Source: Planctomycetota bacterium (lineage in GTDB: Bacteria > Planctomycetota > B15-G4 > SIAN01). Taken from it: 64,000 nucleotides of DNA. Shown here in pieces: positions 47,479 to 56,596 of this stretch. How positions within the stretch are numbered: position 1 is the first letter of the stretch; each line of letters opens with the position of its first letter. The DNA is taken from positions 1 to 64,000 of the forward strand of contig JANQQL010000018.1 of the NCBI GenBank assembly GCA_028289345.1. The letters run 5' to 3'. The translations under genes and the position numbers were made by a program. The notes below the pieces were generated by a model, which searched no databases, was not told the DNA's origin, and saw only the letters and a program-made list of their open reading frames with translations.

Positions 47479-48899
47479 GATTCCCCCTCTGCGGACTTGG
47501 GAAGCTCCGCCTCAACCGTTTCGAGGGGTATTCCCACCAAGCGTTCCAAACGTGCCAGCGAGATGGCTCGATCGGCCAGCGCCCTCTCCAGGGCGAGCTG
47601 GAATTCCAGCAAGGTCCGCTCGGTGTCGAGCAGATCCAAGAAATCCGAATCCCCCGCTCGAAACCCGGCCAGCGAGGCCCCCATGGACTCGGTCGCTTTC
47701 GGAATCAACGTGTCCCGGTAGAGAACGACTCTGCGCTCCGCGTCCCGATGCTCGAAATGAACCTGGCGCAGCTCCGCCGCCAAGTGCTGTCCCTCCTGCA
47801 CGCGAGCATTGGCCGCCGCGAACTGGCGCGCTTCGGCCTGCCGCTCTCGTGCCGAGTTGCGTTGCCGGAAGATGGGAAGGTTGAAGGACAAGTTCAGCAA
47901 GATCGGATCGTCCCCCCGGTCCGAGAACGACCGATTGGGAGGGTTGTTCTCGACGAACAAGTAGTCGAGGCCAAGCGTGAAGTCTGGCATCCGCCGTTTC
48001 TCTGCCACCGTGGTGAGTTCTCGCTCGCGCTCAACTTCTTCTTGGCGAGCAAGCAGCTCGGGGTTGTGGACTTGGGCAAGGGACCAGGACTCTTCGTATG
48101 TTCCCTCGAAGCGCCTCTGCGGGAGGCTCGCGGGCCAAGGAAGATCCCCGTGAGTCGGACGAGACAGCGCCGCATTGAGGCGTTCGACGGTGGGTCCACG
48201 CAGCTGGCGGAGCTGGATCCAGCGATCTTCCAGCGAACCAAGCTCCACTTGAATTCGAATCACGTCCGGGTGATCGGCGGTGGCCACCCGGAACCGAGCA
48301 CGGGCGACCTGCTCGAACTGCTTGAGCAGTTCGAGATTCTCACCGGTGATGTCGATGGCCCGGCGCAGGTAGTGGAGCTCGTAGAGTGCCCGGGTGACAT
48401 CTTCGAACACGGTGAACTTGCGAGCCTCGTAGCGGTGCCAAGCGGCGTTGGCCTCCCGCTGGGCCGCGTCGGCTTCGCCGCCGCGCTTGCCAAACCAGGG
48501 AAACGTCTGAGACACCCCCACTCTCCCTTTTTGGGAGCCTGCCGCGGTTTCGACTTCTTCCAGGAACAGACCGAAGGACAGGCGAGGGTCGGGAAGCCCT
48601 CCCGCCTCTTCGGCTCGCTCCGCCGCCGCTCGGAAGCTTTGGTACGCGGCCTCCAGTCCCGGGTGGTGAGCCATGGCAAACTGGTGATAGTCATGCAGCG
48701 TGGATGACTCGCTGAGCGTGGGAGTGAACTCGGGCGCTCTCTGGGCGGTCGACTCCTTCCGAGACGATGAGCTTGCCACGAGCGCGGCCCCCCGCGGTCC
48801 TCCAGCCTCCCCTGCGGAGGAAGAGTCCTGCTCACGAGGACTCTGACACCCCGACAACACCACGACGAGCGCAAACACGCGAAAGAAAGACAACTGCAT
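47475..48899 (-). CDS. cusC: TolC-family outer-membrane efflux lipoprotein, CusC-like
   Basis: 474 residues; lipoprotein signal ending VVVLSGCQ (Cys18). Two outer-membrane efflux protein repeats: long coiled-coil helices with conserved phrases PDPRLSFG, GVSQTFPWFGKR, and PDFTLGLDYLF...LNLSFNLPIFRQRN in the second half. It forms the exit duct of the CBA pump. First gene of the operon cusCBA; a GGGGAG ribosome site precedes the ATG, just after a set of inverted repeats described separately. Confidence 0.92.
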   Translation of the reverse strand: MQLSFFRVFALVVVLSGCQSPREQDSSSAGEAGGPRGAALVASSSSRKESTAQRAPEFTPTLSESSTLHDYHQFAMAHHPGLEAAYQSFRAAAERAEEAGGLPDPRLSFGLFLEEVETAAGSQKGRVGVSQTFPWFGKRGGEADAAQREANAAWHRYEARKFTVFEDVTRALYELHYLRRAIDITGENLELLKQFEQVARARFRVATADHPDVIRIQVELGSLEDRWIQLRQLRGPTVERLNAALSRPTHGDLPWPASLPQRRFEGTYEESWSLAQVHNPELLARQEEVERERELTTVAEKRRMPDFTLGLDYLFVENNPPNRSFSDRGDDPILLNLSFNLPIFRQRNSARERQAEARQFAAANARVQEGQHLAAELRQVHFEHRDAERRVVLYRDTLIPKATESMGASLAGFRAGDSDFLDLLDTERTLLEFQLALERALADRAISLARLERLVGIPLETVEAELPKSAEGES

Positions 48900-48916
48900 G
48901 GGACGTCACTCCCCAC

Positions 48917-49038
48917 CGAGAGATCTTCTCACGAATGGTCTGGGTCGGACGAATGGCGCTTGCGCCATAGGTACGCCGGACCGTGCCGATGTCCGGTGAA
49001 CGATCTCTCGAAGGGTCGCCGTTTCACCCGCGGGCGAC
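48917..49038 (-). ncRNA. Candidate structured leader RNA of the cus operon
   Basis: On the leftward transcript the order is: hairpin GTCGCC/GGCGAC (49038-49015), then a 9-bp outer stem CGAGAGATC (49010-49002) with GATCTCTCG (48925-48917). That stem encloses two hairpins, CCGGAC/GTCCGG (48996-48976, 9-base loop) and ATGGCGC-AA-GCGCCAT (48968-48953). This is a three-way-junction layout, and the 3' side of the outer stem abuts the ribosome site of cusC. It resembles how riboswitches are built, but I match it to no known class. The same dyads could instead be DNA operators for a metal regulator. The rest of the 306-bp gap (48900-49205) holds no gene. Confidence 0.35.
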
Positions 49039-49205
49039 GGAATCCTCCGCTGCTCGCGCGCCAGGTGCTTTCGAACTTCCGCTGGTCAACAGCGGACCCG
49101 GCTCCTTGGAGCGGCGGTCTCGCAACCGACGACGAACAAGTCGCAGGTGCAACCAGTCACGGAAAGCGGGACTCTCGATCAACGTTCCCGGAAGAGAAAG
49201 GTCGG

Positions 49206-49604
49206 TCACGCTCTCCAGACACAGAGCAGCGATTGCAAACGCGGCGGCAACCCGCGAGACCGATGATCGGCAAAGACCAAGTGAGCCCGAGGAACCTCGA
49301 GAACGGAAATCGTTGGCAAGCACGCCGATGCCGTGGCCGCCAGCCGCAGCGAGGGCGAGCCTCGACACAGGTCCGGCGCCGAAGAAGGTTCCGAACCGGA
49401 GTCCCCAGGACGCAAGTCGCAAGAGCAGGGGCCCGTCGTCCAGCGCGAGTGAGAGTCGGTCGCCAGAGGAATGGCACAGCAGCACAGAGGCTCGGCGGAC
49501 GAGCCGGCACAGGAGGATCCTGCACTCGACCCACCGACGTTCATCCCGAAGCCGGTGATCGACTGCAGCAGAGCCAGAAAAACGACAAAAACTCGCACGC
49601 TCAT
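49206..49604 (-). CDS. Small Cys-rich exported protein
   Basis: 132 residues with a signal peptide (VFVVFLALLQSITGFG) and about ten Cys, including SSCAGSS, PLCCCAIP, GPCSCD and LLCVW. The start at ATG 49604 lacks a clear ribosome site, so the call is moderate. It lies upstream of cusC on the same strand. Small Cys-rich periplasmic proteins that bind copper are often linked to Cus/Cop operons, so a metal-binding role is plausible but not shown. Confidence 0.5.
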   Translation of the reverse strand: MSVRVFVVFLALLQSITGFGMNVGGSSAGSSCAGSSAEPLCCCAIPLATDSHSRWTTGPCSCDLRPGDSGSEPSSAPDLCRGSPSLRLAATASACLPTISVLEVPRAHLVFADHRSRGLPPRLQSLLCVWRA

Positions 49605-49730
49605 AAAGGGATTGTCGGTCGGCTCCCGGGGAAAGTCAAACCGACGAGAGTCTTCGCCGGAGGAAATCCCTGCGCCAACCCAGCGAGACCGGGGGATGAG
49701 CACTGGGGAGCCTCCCGGCATCGAGGCGCC

Positions 49731-51164
49731 TCAGCCGTCATCGCTCATGTAGCCCATGGCCCGTAAATTCTCGACTTCCTCCGGAGAGAGTTCGGTCGAC
49801 GCGGCATTCGCCGGTTGGGCGATTTGCTCGGACCAGCGCTTCAACCGCCGATCCAACTTGCGGACCACGTCTCGGCGTTGTTCCGCCAGGTTGGTCTTCT
49901 CCCCCGGATCACTCGACAGGTCATAGAGTTCATACTGATCCAGGTCCCGCGCATAGATCATCTTGTAGTTGCCCTGCACGATGCCGTGGAGCTTGCGTTT
50001 GCGATCGGTTTCGAAGAACACCGGGACACCCGTCTCGTAATCCCGCAAGCTCTGTCCCTGCAACTTGGTGGTGACGGGGACTCCGGCATAGTCAAGGATG
50101 GTGGGATAGACATCCACCAACGCCACCGGATCTGCGACGACCTGCCCCTTGCCCTGGGGCGGCTTGATGATCAGAGGCACGTTGATCACCTCGTTGTAGA
50201 GCGTCTTGGTGTGCCCCAAGTCGTCGTGTTCGAAGAACTCCTCTCCGTGATCGGCGGTGAAAACGATCAACATGTCTTCGTACAGTCCACGCTCGCGAAG
50301 AGCATCGAGCATCCGCCCGATCTCGCGATCGGTCCAGGCGATCTCGGAATCGTACAGTCGGCGAATTTCGGCAATGTCCGCTTCGGTGACCTTTTTGCGC
50401 ATCCGGAGAAGCTCTTTGAACGGCGTCCCGGATTCAATGGGCCCGGAATACTCGGGTCCCTCCCGAAAACCGTAGCTTTCGTGCTCGAGATACGCGAAGT
50501 GAGGGTCGAAATAGTGCAGCCACAGGAAGAAAGGTTCCCCGGTGACTCGATTCAAGAAGTCGATGCCGCGATCCGTGATTCCCTGAGACGTGACTTTGTC
50601 GTGGCCCAGGATGTTGCTTTCGTCGAACTCGTCAAAGCCTTGATCGAAGTTCCATTTCGCAGAGCAAAAGTTGTGGCTGACCGCAGCGGCGGTCCGATAG
50701 CCGGCCTCGTGCAGCGCCTCCGGCAGCAGCAGGATGTCCTCGGGCAACACCGATCGTTCATCCAGGATGCCCAGGGACGTCGGGAACTGGGAGGACAGCA
50801 AGGAGCCGATCGAGGGAGTGGTCCACGGCGCCTGACTGAAGGCCATCGTGTAAACCATCGCCGACGACGCCAGTCTTTCCAGATTCGGAGAAGTTGATCG
50901 CTGGTAGCCGTAGCAGCTCAAGTGATCCTTTCGCAGGGTGTCGACCACGATCAGCAGAATCGACGGAGTCTCCACCGACCTCTGAGAATCCCCCGATTTC
51001 GCGAGGGAAGTCTCCTCCGACGCGGCCATCTCTTCGGGGGGTGCATTCGCGGCAGACCCCGCAAGGGGTTCTTTGGTCGCAGGGGTGCTTTGCTCGGAAC
51101 AGGCGAAGGAGAAAAGCAACGTCGCGGTGAGAAATGTGCGGGGAAGTCCGAAACGCTCAGTCAT
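49731..51164 (-). CDS. Sulfatase-fold lipoprotein with Thr at the nucleophile site
   Basis: 477 residues; lipobox LLFSFACSE, then an Ala/Glu/Ser-rich linker to about residue 65. Fold motifs: ILLIVVDTLRKDHLSCYGYQR, LHYFDPHFAYLEH, FTADHGEEFFEHDDLGHT, FETDRKRKLHGIVQGNYKMIY. The active-site stretch is WTTPSIGSLLSS: Thr replaces the Cys/Ser of sulfatases and Ile the Arg, so formylglycine chemistry is unlikely. Its tail is LRAMGYMSDD. The ATG at 51164 (GTG at 51167 possible) lies eight bases inside the end of the next sulfatase-fold gene, so the two are coupled. Confidence 0.88.
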   Translation of the reverse strand: MTERFGLPRTFLTATLLFSFACSEQSTPATKEPLAGSAANAPPEEMAASEETSLAKSGDSQRSVETPSILLIVVDTLRKDHLSCYGYQRSTSPNLERLASSAMVYTMAFSQAPWTTPSIGSLLSSQFPTSLGILDERSVLPEDILLLPEALHEAGYRTAAAVSHNFCSAKWNFDQGFDEFDESNILGHDKVTSQGITDRGIDFLNRVTGEPFFLWLHYFDPHFAYLEHESYGFREGPEYSGPIESGTPFKELLRMRKKVTEADIAEIRRLYDSEIAWTDREIGRMLDALRERGLYEDMLIVFTADHGEEFFEHDDLGHTKTLYNEVINVPLIIKPPQGKGQVVADPVALVDVYPTILDYAGVPVTTKLQGQSLRDYETGVPVFFETDRKRKLHGIVQGNYKMIYARDLDQYELYDLSSDPGEKTNLAEQRRDVVRKLDRRLKRWSEQIAQPANAASTELSPEEVENLRAMGYMSDDG

Positions 51165-52779
51165 CACGGAAATACCCCAGCGCTTCCAGCTTGGCCCGCA
51201 TCTCGGGCGTGAGGTTGCGGGATTTGTCGTTGTCGGAGGCTTGGCTTGGATCGTAATTGGGAAAGGTCTGCATCCAACGGTCGATGGAGCGGCTCATCTG
51301 GCTCCCCAGTTCCGGCTGATCAGCAAACAAGTTGGTCTCTTCCCCTGCATCGGTCCGCAGATCATAGAGTTCATGGCTCCCGTCCGAGGCGCGGATGAAT
51401 TTGTAGCCATTCTGCTCCACGGCCTGAAACGTGCGCAGCCACGGCGTCCAGTCCAGCTCCGGGTTCTTGCGGGACATTCGCTCGAGGGCGTTGGGGGTAC
51501 TGGCCAGCAGCTCCGCGAAGACCGGTCCTTCGCCGTGGTCGCGCTGCCGGCGCAGGGATTGGCCCGGTCCGAAGGAAGCCACCCCTGCCAGATCGCGCAA
51601 GGTCGCGGGGACGTCGAGCACCGACACCAGGTCCCTCACCCGACCCGCCGATAAGTCGGCAACCCCGGCCACGACCAGCGGCACCCGCAACAGCTGGTTG
51701 TAAACGGAGTACTTGTGATCAAACAGGCCGTGTTCTCCCAAGTTCTCTCCATGATCCGAAGTGAGGATGATCACGGTGTTCTCCAGAAAGCCCAGGCTGT
51801 CGAGAGTGGTGATCAAGTCTTCGGTGATCGCATCCAGATCGCGCAGACAGGCGTCGTAGATACCACGCACGATGTCCACCTCCTCCCGCGCCATGGATTC
51901 GATGCCAAACATGTGGCGCAAGAACACCCGGCTGCGCCGATCAATGGTCCAGGACTTCTCCACCTGCTCTTCGGTCAGAAACTCCTCGCGCCTCGTTCGG
52001 GAGGGAATCCTGGGTCCGTGAGCCTCCATGTAGTTGAGGAACGCAAAGAATGGGCGATCCCCACGAGACTTCCGCAACCAGCGTAGCAGCGCCTTCTTGG
52101 TGACCTCCCCGGCTTCCTTCACCAACCCGTGGCGGTTGAGCGCCTCCAAATCGGAGGCCACTTCCAAGGTCAACTGAGTCCCTTCGTCCTGAGGTTCGAG
52201 TTTGGCCAGAATCCCTTGCTGCACCGCGTGGATCCAGTCCGAGTCCCATGGGTGCTCCACGGTCTCGAACCCCTGAGCCAAGTTGGTGTTGGTAGACACG
52301 AATGGATTCGCAGAAAACGCGTAAGTGGCGTATCCAACATCGCGCAACTGCTCCGGCAAAGTTTCGAAATGGTGATCCAGCCACTTGTGGGCCGCGGAGG
52401 CGCCGTGACCGCTCGCAGGGAGGCCGGTGAACAAGCTGCCATGGGAGGGCACGGTCCAGATCCCAGGAGACACCGCCCGCTCGTAGACCGTCGCGTTGCG
52501 CGCAAATTCTTCGAGGAACGGAGTGGTCGAGGCCGACGCCCCATACAAAGACATGCGATCGGCACGAACGGTATCCCAAAGGATCACCAATAAGTTCGGG
52601 GACCGCGGGGAGGCCAATCCATCGCGGGGCTGCTCCGAATCGTCAGCGATGGCTTGCTTGGCAGGCGCCGATGGCTCGGCCGTCGGGCCTTGCTGGCCAG
52701 AGTCGCAGGAGACCCATCCCAGAGCCAGGGTCACCGCCAGCGCGACCCGGGGACGCCACTCCCAACGGCTCCTTCTCAT
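51157..52779 (-). CDS. Sulfatase-fold lipoprotein with Thr at the nucleophile site
   Basis: 540 residues; lipoprotein signal VALAVTLALGWVSCDS. Motifs: NLLVILWDTVRADRMSLYGA, LNYMEAHGPRIPSRTR, LTSDHGENLGEHGLFDHK, GYKFIRASDGSHELYDL. The active-site stretch WTVPSHGSLFTGLP again has Thr for Cys and His for Arg. The tail is LEALGYFRDD. Start at ATG 52779, overlapping the stop of the membrane protein gene upstream (ATGA). The order membrane glycosyltransferase-like protein then two sulfatase-fold lipoproteins suggests a common surface-glycan or lipid substrate, which is inference. Confidence 0.88.
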   Translation of the reverse strand: MRRSRWEWRPRVALAVTLALGWVSCDSGQQGPTAEPSAPAKQAIADDSEQPRDGLASPRSPNLLVILWDTVRADRMSLYGASASTTPFLEEFARNATVYERAVSPGIWTVPSHGSLFTGLPASGHGASAAHKWLDHHFETLPEQLRDVGYATYAFSANPFVSTNTNLAQGFETVEHPWDSDWIHAVQQGILAKLEPQDEGTQLTLEVASDLEALNRHGLVKEAGEVTKKALLRWLRKSRGDRPFFAFLNYMEAHGPRIPSRTRREEFLTEEQVEKSWTIDRRSRVFLRHMFGIESMAREEVDIVRGIYDACLRDLDAITEDLITTLDSLGFLENTVIILTSDHGENLGEHGLFDHKYSVYNQLLRVPLVVAGVADLSAGRVRDLVSVLDVPATLRDLAGVASFGPGQSLRRQRDHGEGPVFAELLASTPNALERMSRKNPELDWTPWLRTFQAVEQNGYKFIRASDGSHELYDLRTDAGEETNLFADQPELGSQMSRSIDRWMQTFPNYDPSQASDNDKSRNLTPEMRAKLEALGYFRDD

Positions 52780-54443
52780 GACTTCCAATCCTTCGACTTC
52801 TCGCGAATCGTTTCGTCGAACTCGTCCCACGCGGTGCGAGTCGTCACTCCGCGAGGAATGCGCCGCAGGAGGAATAGCACCGACGGGACGTCTTCCTGGA
52901 TTCCGAGGAATTCGACTTGCGGGACGTATCTCTTGCCCACATCGGTGTCCCGCCATCGCGAAGCCGCTTTGAGGATGGTGTTGAGCGGATCCAGATTGCG
53001 ATAGATCCTCGCGAACATGAATGTGGGCTTGTCGGGCAAGAAGTACTCGCGCTTCACCGTTTTTTCGTGACCGGGCGATCGAGCCTTCTTGTTCTTTTCA
53101 CCCTGGGAGACTTCGGCATTCACCAATCCGTATCGGTCGTAGATGAACAGACCGGTGTAGTAGCCGATGACCCCAATCGCTCCGCAAACCAAGGATTCTC
53201 CCGGCTGGACAATGTCGCGCAGAGCCAACGCCGTCTCCGTCCGAGACACGGTGTTTTGTTTCATGAACTTCCACTGCTGATACTCGCTGCGGAACTTGTC
53301 CGTATTCAGACGAACGTGGCGCTCGGCACGGACTTCCTCGGAGATCAGGTGGATGTCGAATCCCGGCAGGAGTCCGACCGTCAGGGTTCCGAGCGCCAGC
53401 AACACCACCAGCGCGCGAACCGCGATTCCGCGTCGCCACGCGTCACCCCACAGCCAGCCCACCAAGAGCGCTTGCATCACCAACCCCGGCAGCAGCATCC
53501 GCCCCATGCACATGAAGTCGCCGCCGATCAGCACCGCGTAGATCCAGAACCCCAGGGCAATCAACCATGTGGTCGCCGCCTTCCAGCGCCGGTCCCCTCG
53601 CCAGGCAGCCAACGGACCCACCACCATCCACGCGGGTGTGAGGAAGGTCAGCGCGAACAGGGAGACGTAGCGCCAGCCGGCCGCCAGGGTCTCCGCACTC
53701 ATTCCGACTTTCGCGTAGACGGTGTTGGGAAACAACCGCTGGTAATATGACCAGCGAAACGCGAAGTACCCGGCCACGAGCAAACCGCCCAATGCCCCGG
53801 CAAGCAACAGCACTCGACCGCGACGGTGTCCCTGAAATCGCCCGCTGACCCAGCACCAGCCCAACATCGCCGCCACCCAGAACATCCCCTCCGGCCGCAT
53901 CAGGGAAACGGCAGCTCCCAGGAGTGCCACCGCCATCAGCGACGGAGCAGGCCTCAAGAAAAGGCGGTCCACAAGCAAGAAGGTCAGCAGAGCGTAGGGC
54001 ATGGTCTCGAGCCCGCTGCTTGACCAAGCAGCAAACGGCGGGAACCAGGCGAGGGATGCGGTGGCCAAGAGCGCGGGAAGCGAGGCGACTTGGTGGCGCC
54101 GCAGCGCCGCGAAAACAAACACCAGGAGCAATCCGGCGCACCCAGCAGAGGTCAGGGGCAACCAAACCGTGATGTCCGCACCCACGAGTTCGATCAAGGC
54201 TCCGTAGGCGACCCACAGGAAGTTGCTGAAGCCTTCCACGGGCAAGTGGCTGCCGAGGTTGTAACGAAGCCCGTGTCCCTCGGCCCAGTTGAGGGAGTAC
54301 CGGAAAGAGATGAACGCGTCGTCACAGACGAACCAAAATCGCCAAACCAGCCACGCCCATGGCAGAAGAATCGTCGCCAGCAGCGTGGTCTCGCGCCCGC
54401 GATTCGGCCTGACTTGCGCGCGCTCCATGAGTTCGTCGGTCAA
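52776..54443 (-). CDS. Multi-spanning membrane protein, GT-C glycosyltransferase-like
   Basis: 555 residues with about ten membrane helices up to residue 370 and a soluble C-terminal domain. Near the first loop it reads CDDAFISFRYSLNWAEG and LPVEGFSNFLWV; a DD pair after helix 1 is typical of GT-C glycosyltransferases that use polyprenyl-linked sugars, and this exact 'DDAFISFRY...GFSNFLW' pattern is shared by a family of uncharacterised bacterial membrane proteins, some compared with mycobacterial arabinofuranosyltransferase AftB. The enzymatic activity is inferred. First gene of the leftward group that continues with two sulfatase-fold lipoproteins. Confidence 0.82.
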   Translation of the reverse strand: MTDELMERAQVRPNRGRETTLLATILLPWAWLVWRFWFVCDDAFISFRYSLNWAEGHGLRYNLGSHLPVEGFSNFLWVAYGALIELVGADITVWLPLTSAGCAGLLLVFVFAALRRHQVASLPALLATASLAWFPPFAAWSSSGLETMPYALLTFLLVDRLFLRPAPSLMAVALLGAAVSLMRPEGMFWVAAMLGWCWVSGRFQGHRRGRVLLLAGALGGLLVAGYFAFRWSYYQRLFPNTVYAKVGMSAETLAAGWRYVSLFALTFLTPAWMVVGPLAAWRGDRRWKAATTWLIALGFWIYAVLIGGDFMCMGRMLLPGLVMQALLVGWLWGDAWRRGIAVRALVVLLALGTLTVGLLPGFDIHLISEEVRAERHVRLNTDKFRSEYQQWKFMKQNTVSRTETALALRDIVQPGESLVCGAIGVIGYYTGLFIYDRYGLVNAEVSQGEKNKKARSPGHEKTVKREYFLPDKPTFMFARIYRNLDPLNTILKAASRWRDTDVGKRYVPQVEFLGIQEDVPSVLFLLRRIPRGVTTRTAWDEFDETIREKSKDWKS

Positions 54444-55191
54444 GACCCCTCTCTCGTCATGGCTGGGGTGCCCCTCCTCGGGAAGCGATCAAACCTCAAA
54501 CCCATCGAGCACCCGCTCCACCCAGGTCGAGTCTCTCCGAAGATCGCGGCTCGGACAGGCAGTATCCCAAATGCGTTGCACCGGCATGGCGGGAAAGAGC
54601 CCGTCAAGGAGCGCGAGATCAGTCCCCGTGTTCGAGAGAGCGAAGCCGACGAATCCCGAAATGGCGGCCGTTGGCTCATGGCGCTCCTCATGGCCGGAGC
54701 ATTTTCAACCTTCGGAAGAACATTCGCCTGGTTTTCTGATCCTTTCCTCCCGAGGGAACTGTCATGACGGGCGTGGACTTGCCAGTTGGTGTTGGTCATC
54801 TCCACCGGAAGGCGCCCCGTTGACGAAGGCCCAATCTCCCAAACCCCGGGCCGCCTTCTGCCGAACAGGCCGGGGAACCAGCGGTTTGCTCTCGCCCCTC
54901 GCCTGAGAGTGATGAGGGCCGGCCTGCTCGCCCAGGCCGGCCCCCTTTCCTCCGACACGCGCCGTGGCAGATCGGTGAGAAAGGCACGACACCCGAGCGG
55001 GTTCGGCCTCCGTCTTCGTCCATCCTCAGCGAACCACCGATTCGCCTTCGGTCCGACTCCTCGACGGAGACGAAAATCTCTCGATCGGCCACTCGAGGCC
55101 TTTTTCATCGGCCTGCCAGTCTTGATCCCTCGGAGCGTCGGGCCAGAATGCGTGGCCGGTCGTCGCACTCTTTTCCGCTCCGAGCCTCCCC
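54444..55191. other. 748-bp divergent gap with GC-rich hairpins, no gene supported
   Basis: Lies between the leftward membrane-protein start and the rightward sulfatase-fold start. No frame has a credible start, ribosome site or recognisable protein; the long leftward frame through it is Arg-rich. It contains two strong hairpins (one near 54843-54877 with a bulged CCCCGGGCC/GGCCGGGG stem, the other at 54917-54944). It also holds a degenerate repeated word: GAACCAGCGGTTTGCT near 54876 and GAACCACCGATTCGCC near 55030. It must carry promoters for both flanking genes. Confidence 0.5.
54917..54949 (+). terminator. Possible terminator hairpin in the divergent gap
   Basis: GGGCCGGCCTG and CAGGCCGGCCC form a perfect 11-bp stem with a six-base loop, followed by CCTTT. 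The T-run is short. Its place in a divergent region suggests either a small upstream RNA or an attenuator ahead of the rightward gene. Confidence 0.35.
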
Positions 55192-56574
55192 TTGCCAAAG
55201 AATCGGATTCTCGATTGGTGCCGCTGGTGGATTCCGTTGCTGGCCGCTTGTGCCTGCGCTCCGGAAGCGGCGGAATCCGAAGAACGCGCTCCGCGCCGAG
55301 CCACCGATCGCCCCAATGTCGTGGTCGTCATGATCGACACGCTCCGACCCGACCACCTGGATCTGTACGGGTACGGGAAAGAGACCGCCCCGTTTCTTCG
55401 CGAGCTGGGACAGCGGTCCGTCGTGATGAGACACGCTTCCTCCACCTCGTCCTGGACCGCTCCCGCCACCGCCTCTCTGTTCACTGGCCTCTATCCGACC
55501 GAGCACGGTGTGGTGGCGGGCTTCCGTGCCTCACGCCGGAAGCAGCGCAGCGAGCGCCGCCAAGCAGCCGGGGGAACCCTCGATCAGAAGGACTTCGAGG
55601 TTCTGAAGCTGAGTACGCTTCCCAAGGATCTCGCCACTCTTCCCGAGGTGTTCCAACAGAGCGGTTACAAGACCTACGGGATCTCTTCGAACATCAACAT
55701 CGACCGCTACCTGGGCTTCGGCCGCGGCTTCGATCAATTCGAATGTCTGATCAACTTCGATGCGGCCGCCATCAGAGAAGCGCTGGAGCCGTGGGAAGAG
55801 GAAATCCGTGACGGCCCGAGCTTCCTCTACCTTCACTTCATGGAGCCTCACGTTCCCTACGAAGCCCATGATCCGTGGTACGAAGAACAGGCGGGCCGCA
55901 TCGACGACCTCCGTTCGCGCTACGACAGCGAGATCCGATTCCTGGACCAACACCTCGAAACACTCCACGATCGATTGGACTGGGACCACAACACCCTCCT
56001 GGTCGTGCTGTCCGATCACGGGGAGGAGTTCATGGAGCGAGGAGAAGTCGGCCATCACTTCTCGCTGTACGTCGAGTTGACGCGCATCTTGATGATGGTT
56101 CACGCACCAGGTTTGGAACACCGCTTTCTGGAAACCAACACCAGCATCATCGACGTGTTTCCGACGCTGACGGCGCTGGCCGGCCTCGACGATCCCAATC
56201 CTCGCTCGGGCCTCGACCTTGGCCCACTCCTGGGGGACGCGACCTCGGAAACTCCCGCAGAGTTCGACGAGCGAGTTCTCTACGCCCATCGCCAAGACCC
56301 GGATTCCGGAGAGAACCTCTGGGCCGTGATGGACGGGCCGTGGAAACTTCTCAAACGCGACTTCGGAGAAGCGGAACTCTACGACCGACGTTCTGACGAA
56401 GGGGAGCACAAGAATGTGGCCGACAAACGGACGCGAGCTCTCAAGCGCCTTCAAAAACGCCTGGATGCCTTTCAGACTCGCGGCGTTCGCTCCTCTCAAG
56501 AAGCAGTGGAAGTGCCAGTCGATGACGACATGCGGGAGGTCTTGCAGGCGTTGGGCTACGTGTCGGACGATTGA
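55192..56574 (+). CDS. Sulfatase-fold lipoprotein with Thr at the nucleophile site
   Basis: 460 residues from a TTG start; no ATG fits before the conserved core. Lipoprotein-like N-terminus WWIPLLAACAC. Motifs: NVVVVMIDTLRPDHLDLYGYGK, LHFMEPHVPYEAHDP, LSDHGEEFMERGEVGHH, GPWKLLKRDFGEAELYD. The active-site stretch is WTAPATASLFTGLYP, with Thr at the Cys/Ser site and no Arg. The tail LQALGYVSDD matches the other three copies. Compared with them it has an Arg/Lys-rich insertion (about 105-130). Convergent with the TPR-metalloprotease gene. Confidence 0.87.
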   Translation: MPKNRILDWCRWWIPLLAACACAPEAAESEERAPRRATDRPNVVVVMIDTLRPDHLDLYGYGKETAPFLRELGQRSVVMRHASSTSSWTAPATASLFTGLYPTEHGVVAGFRASRRKQRSERRQAAGGTLDQKDFEVLKLSTLPKDLATLPEVFQQSGYKTYGISSNINIDRYLGFGRGFDQFECLINFDAAAIREALEPWEEEIRDGPSFLYLHFMEPHVPYEAHDPWYEEQAGRIDDLRSRYDSEIRFLDQHLETLHDRLDWDHNTLLVVLSDHGEEFMERGEVGHHFSLYVELTRILMMVHAPGLEHRFLETNTSIIDVFPTLTALAGLDDPNPRSGLDLGPLLGDATSETPAEFDERVLYAHRQDPDSGENLWAVMDGPWKLLKRDFGEAELYDRRSDEGEHKNVADKRTRALKRLQKRLDAFQTRGVRSSQEAVEVPVDDDMREVLQALGYVSDD

Positions 56575-56596
56575 GCCGACCAGCGAGTAAGGCCTG

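Noticed and set aside
54440-55198. 252-codon leftward frame in the divergent gap
   Set aside because: Arg/Pro/Gly-rich, no ribosome site and no motif; GC-rich shadow.
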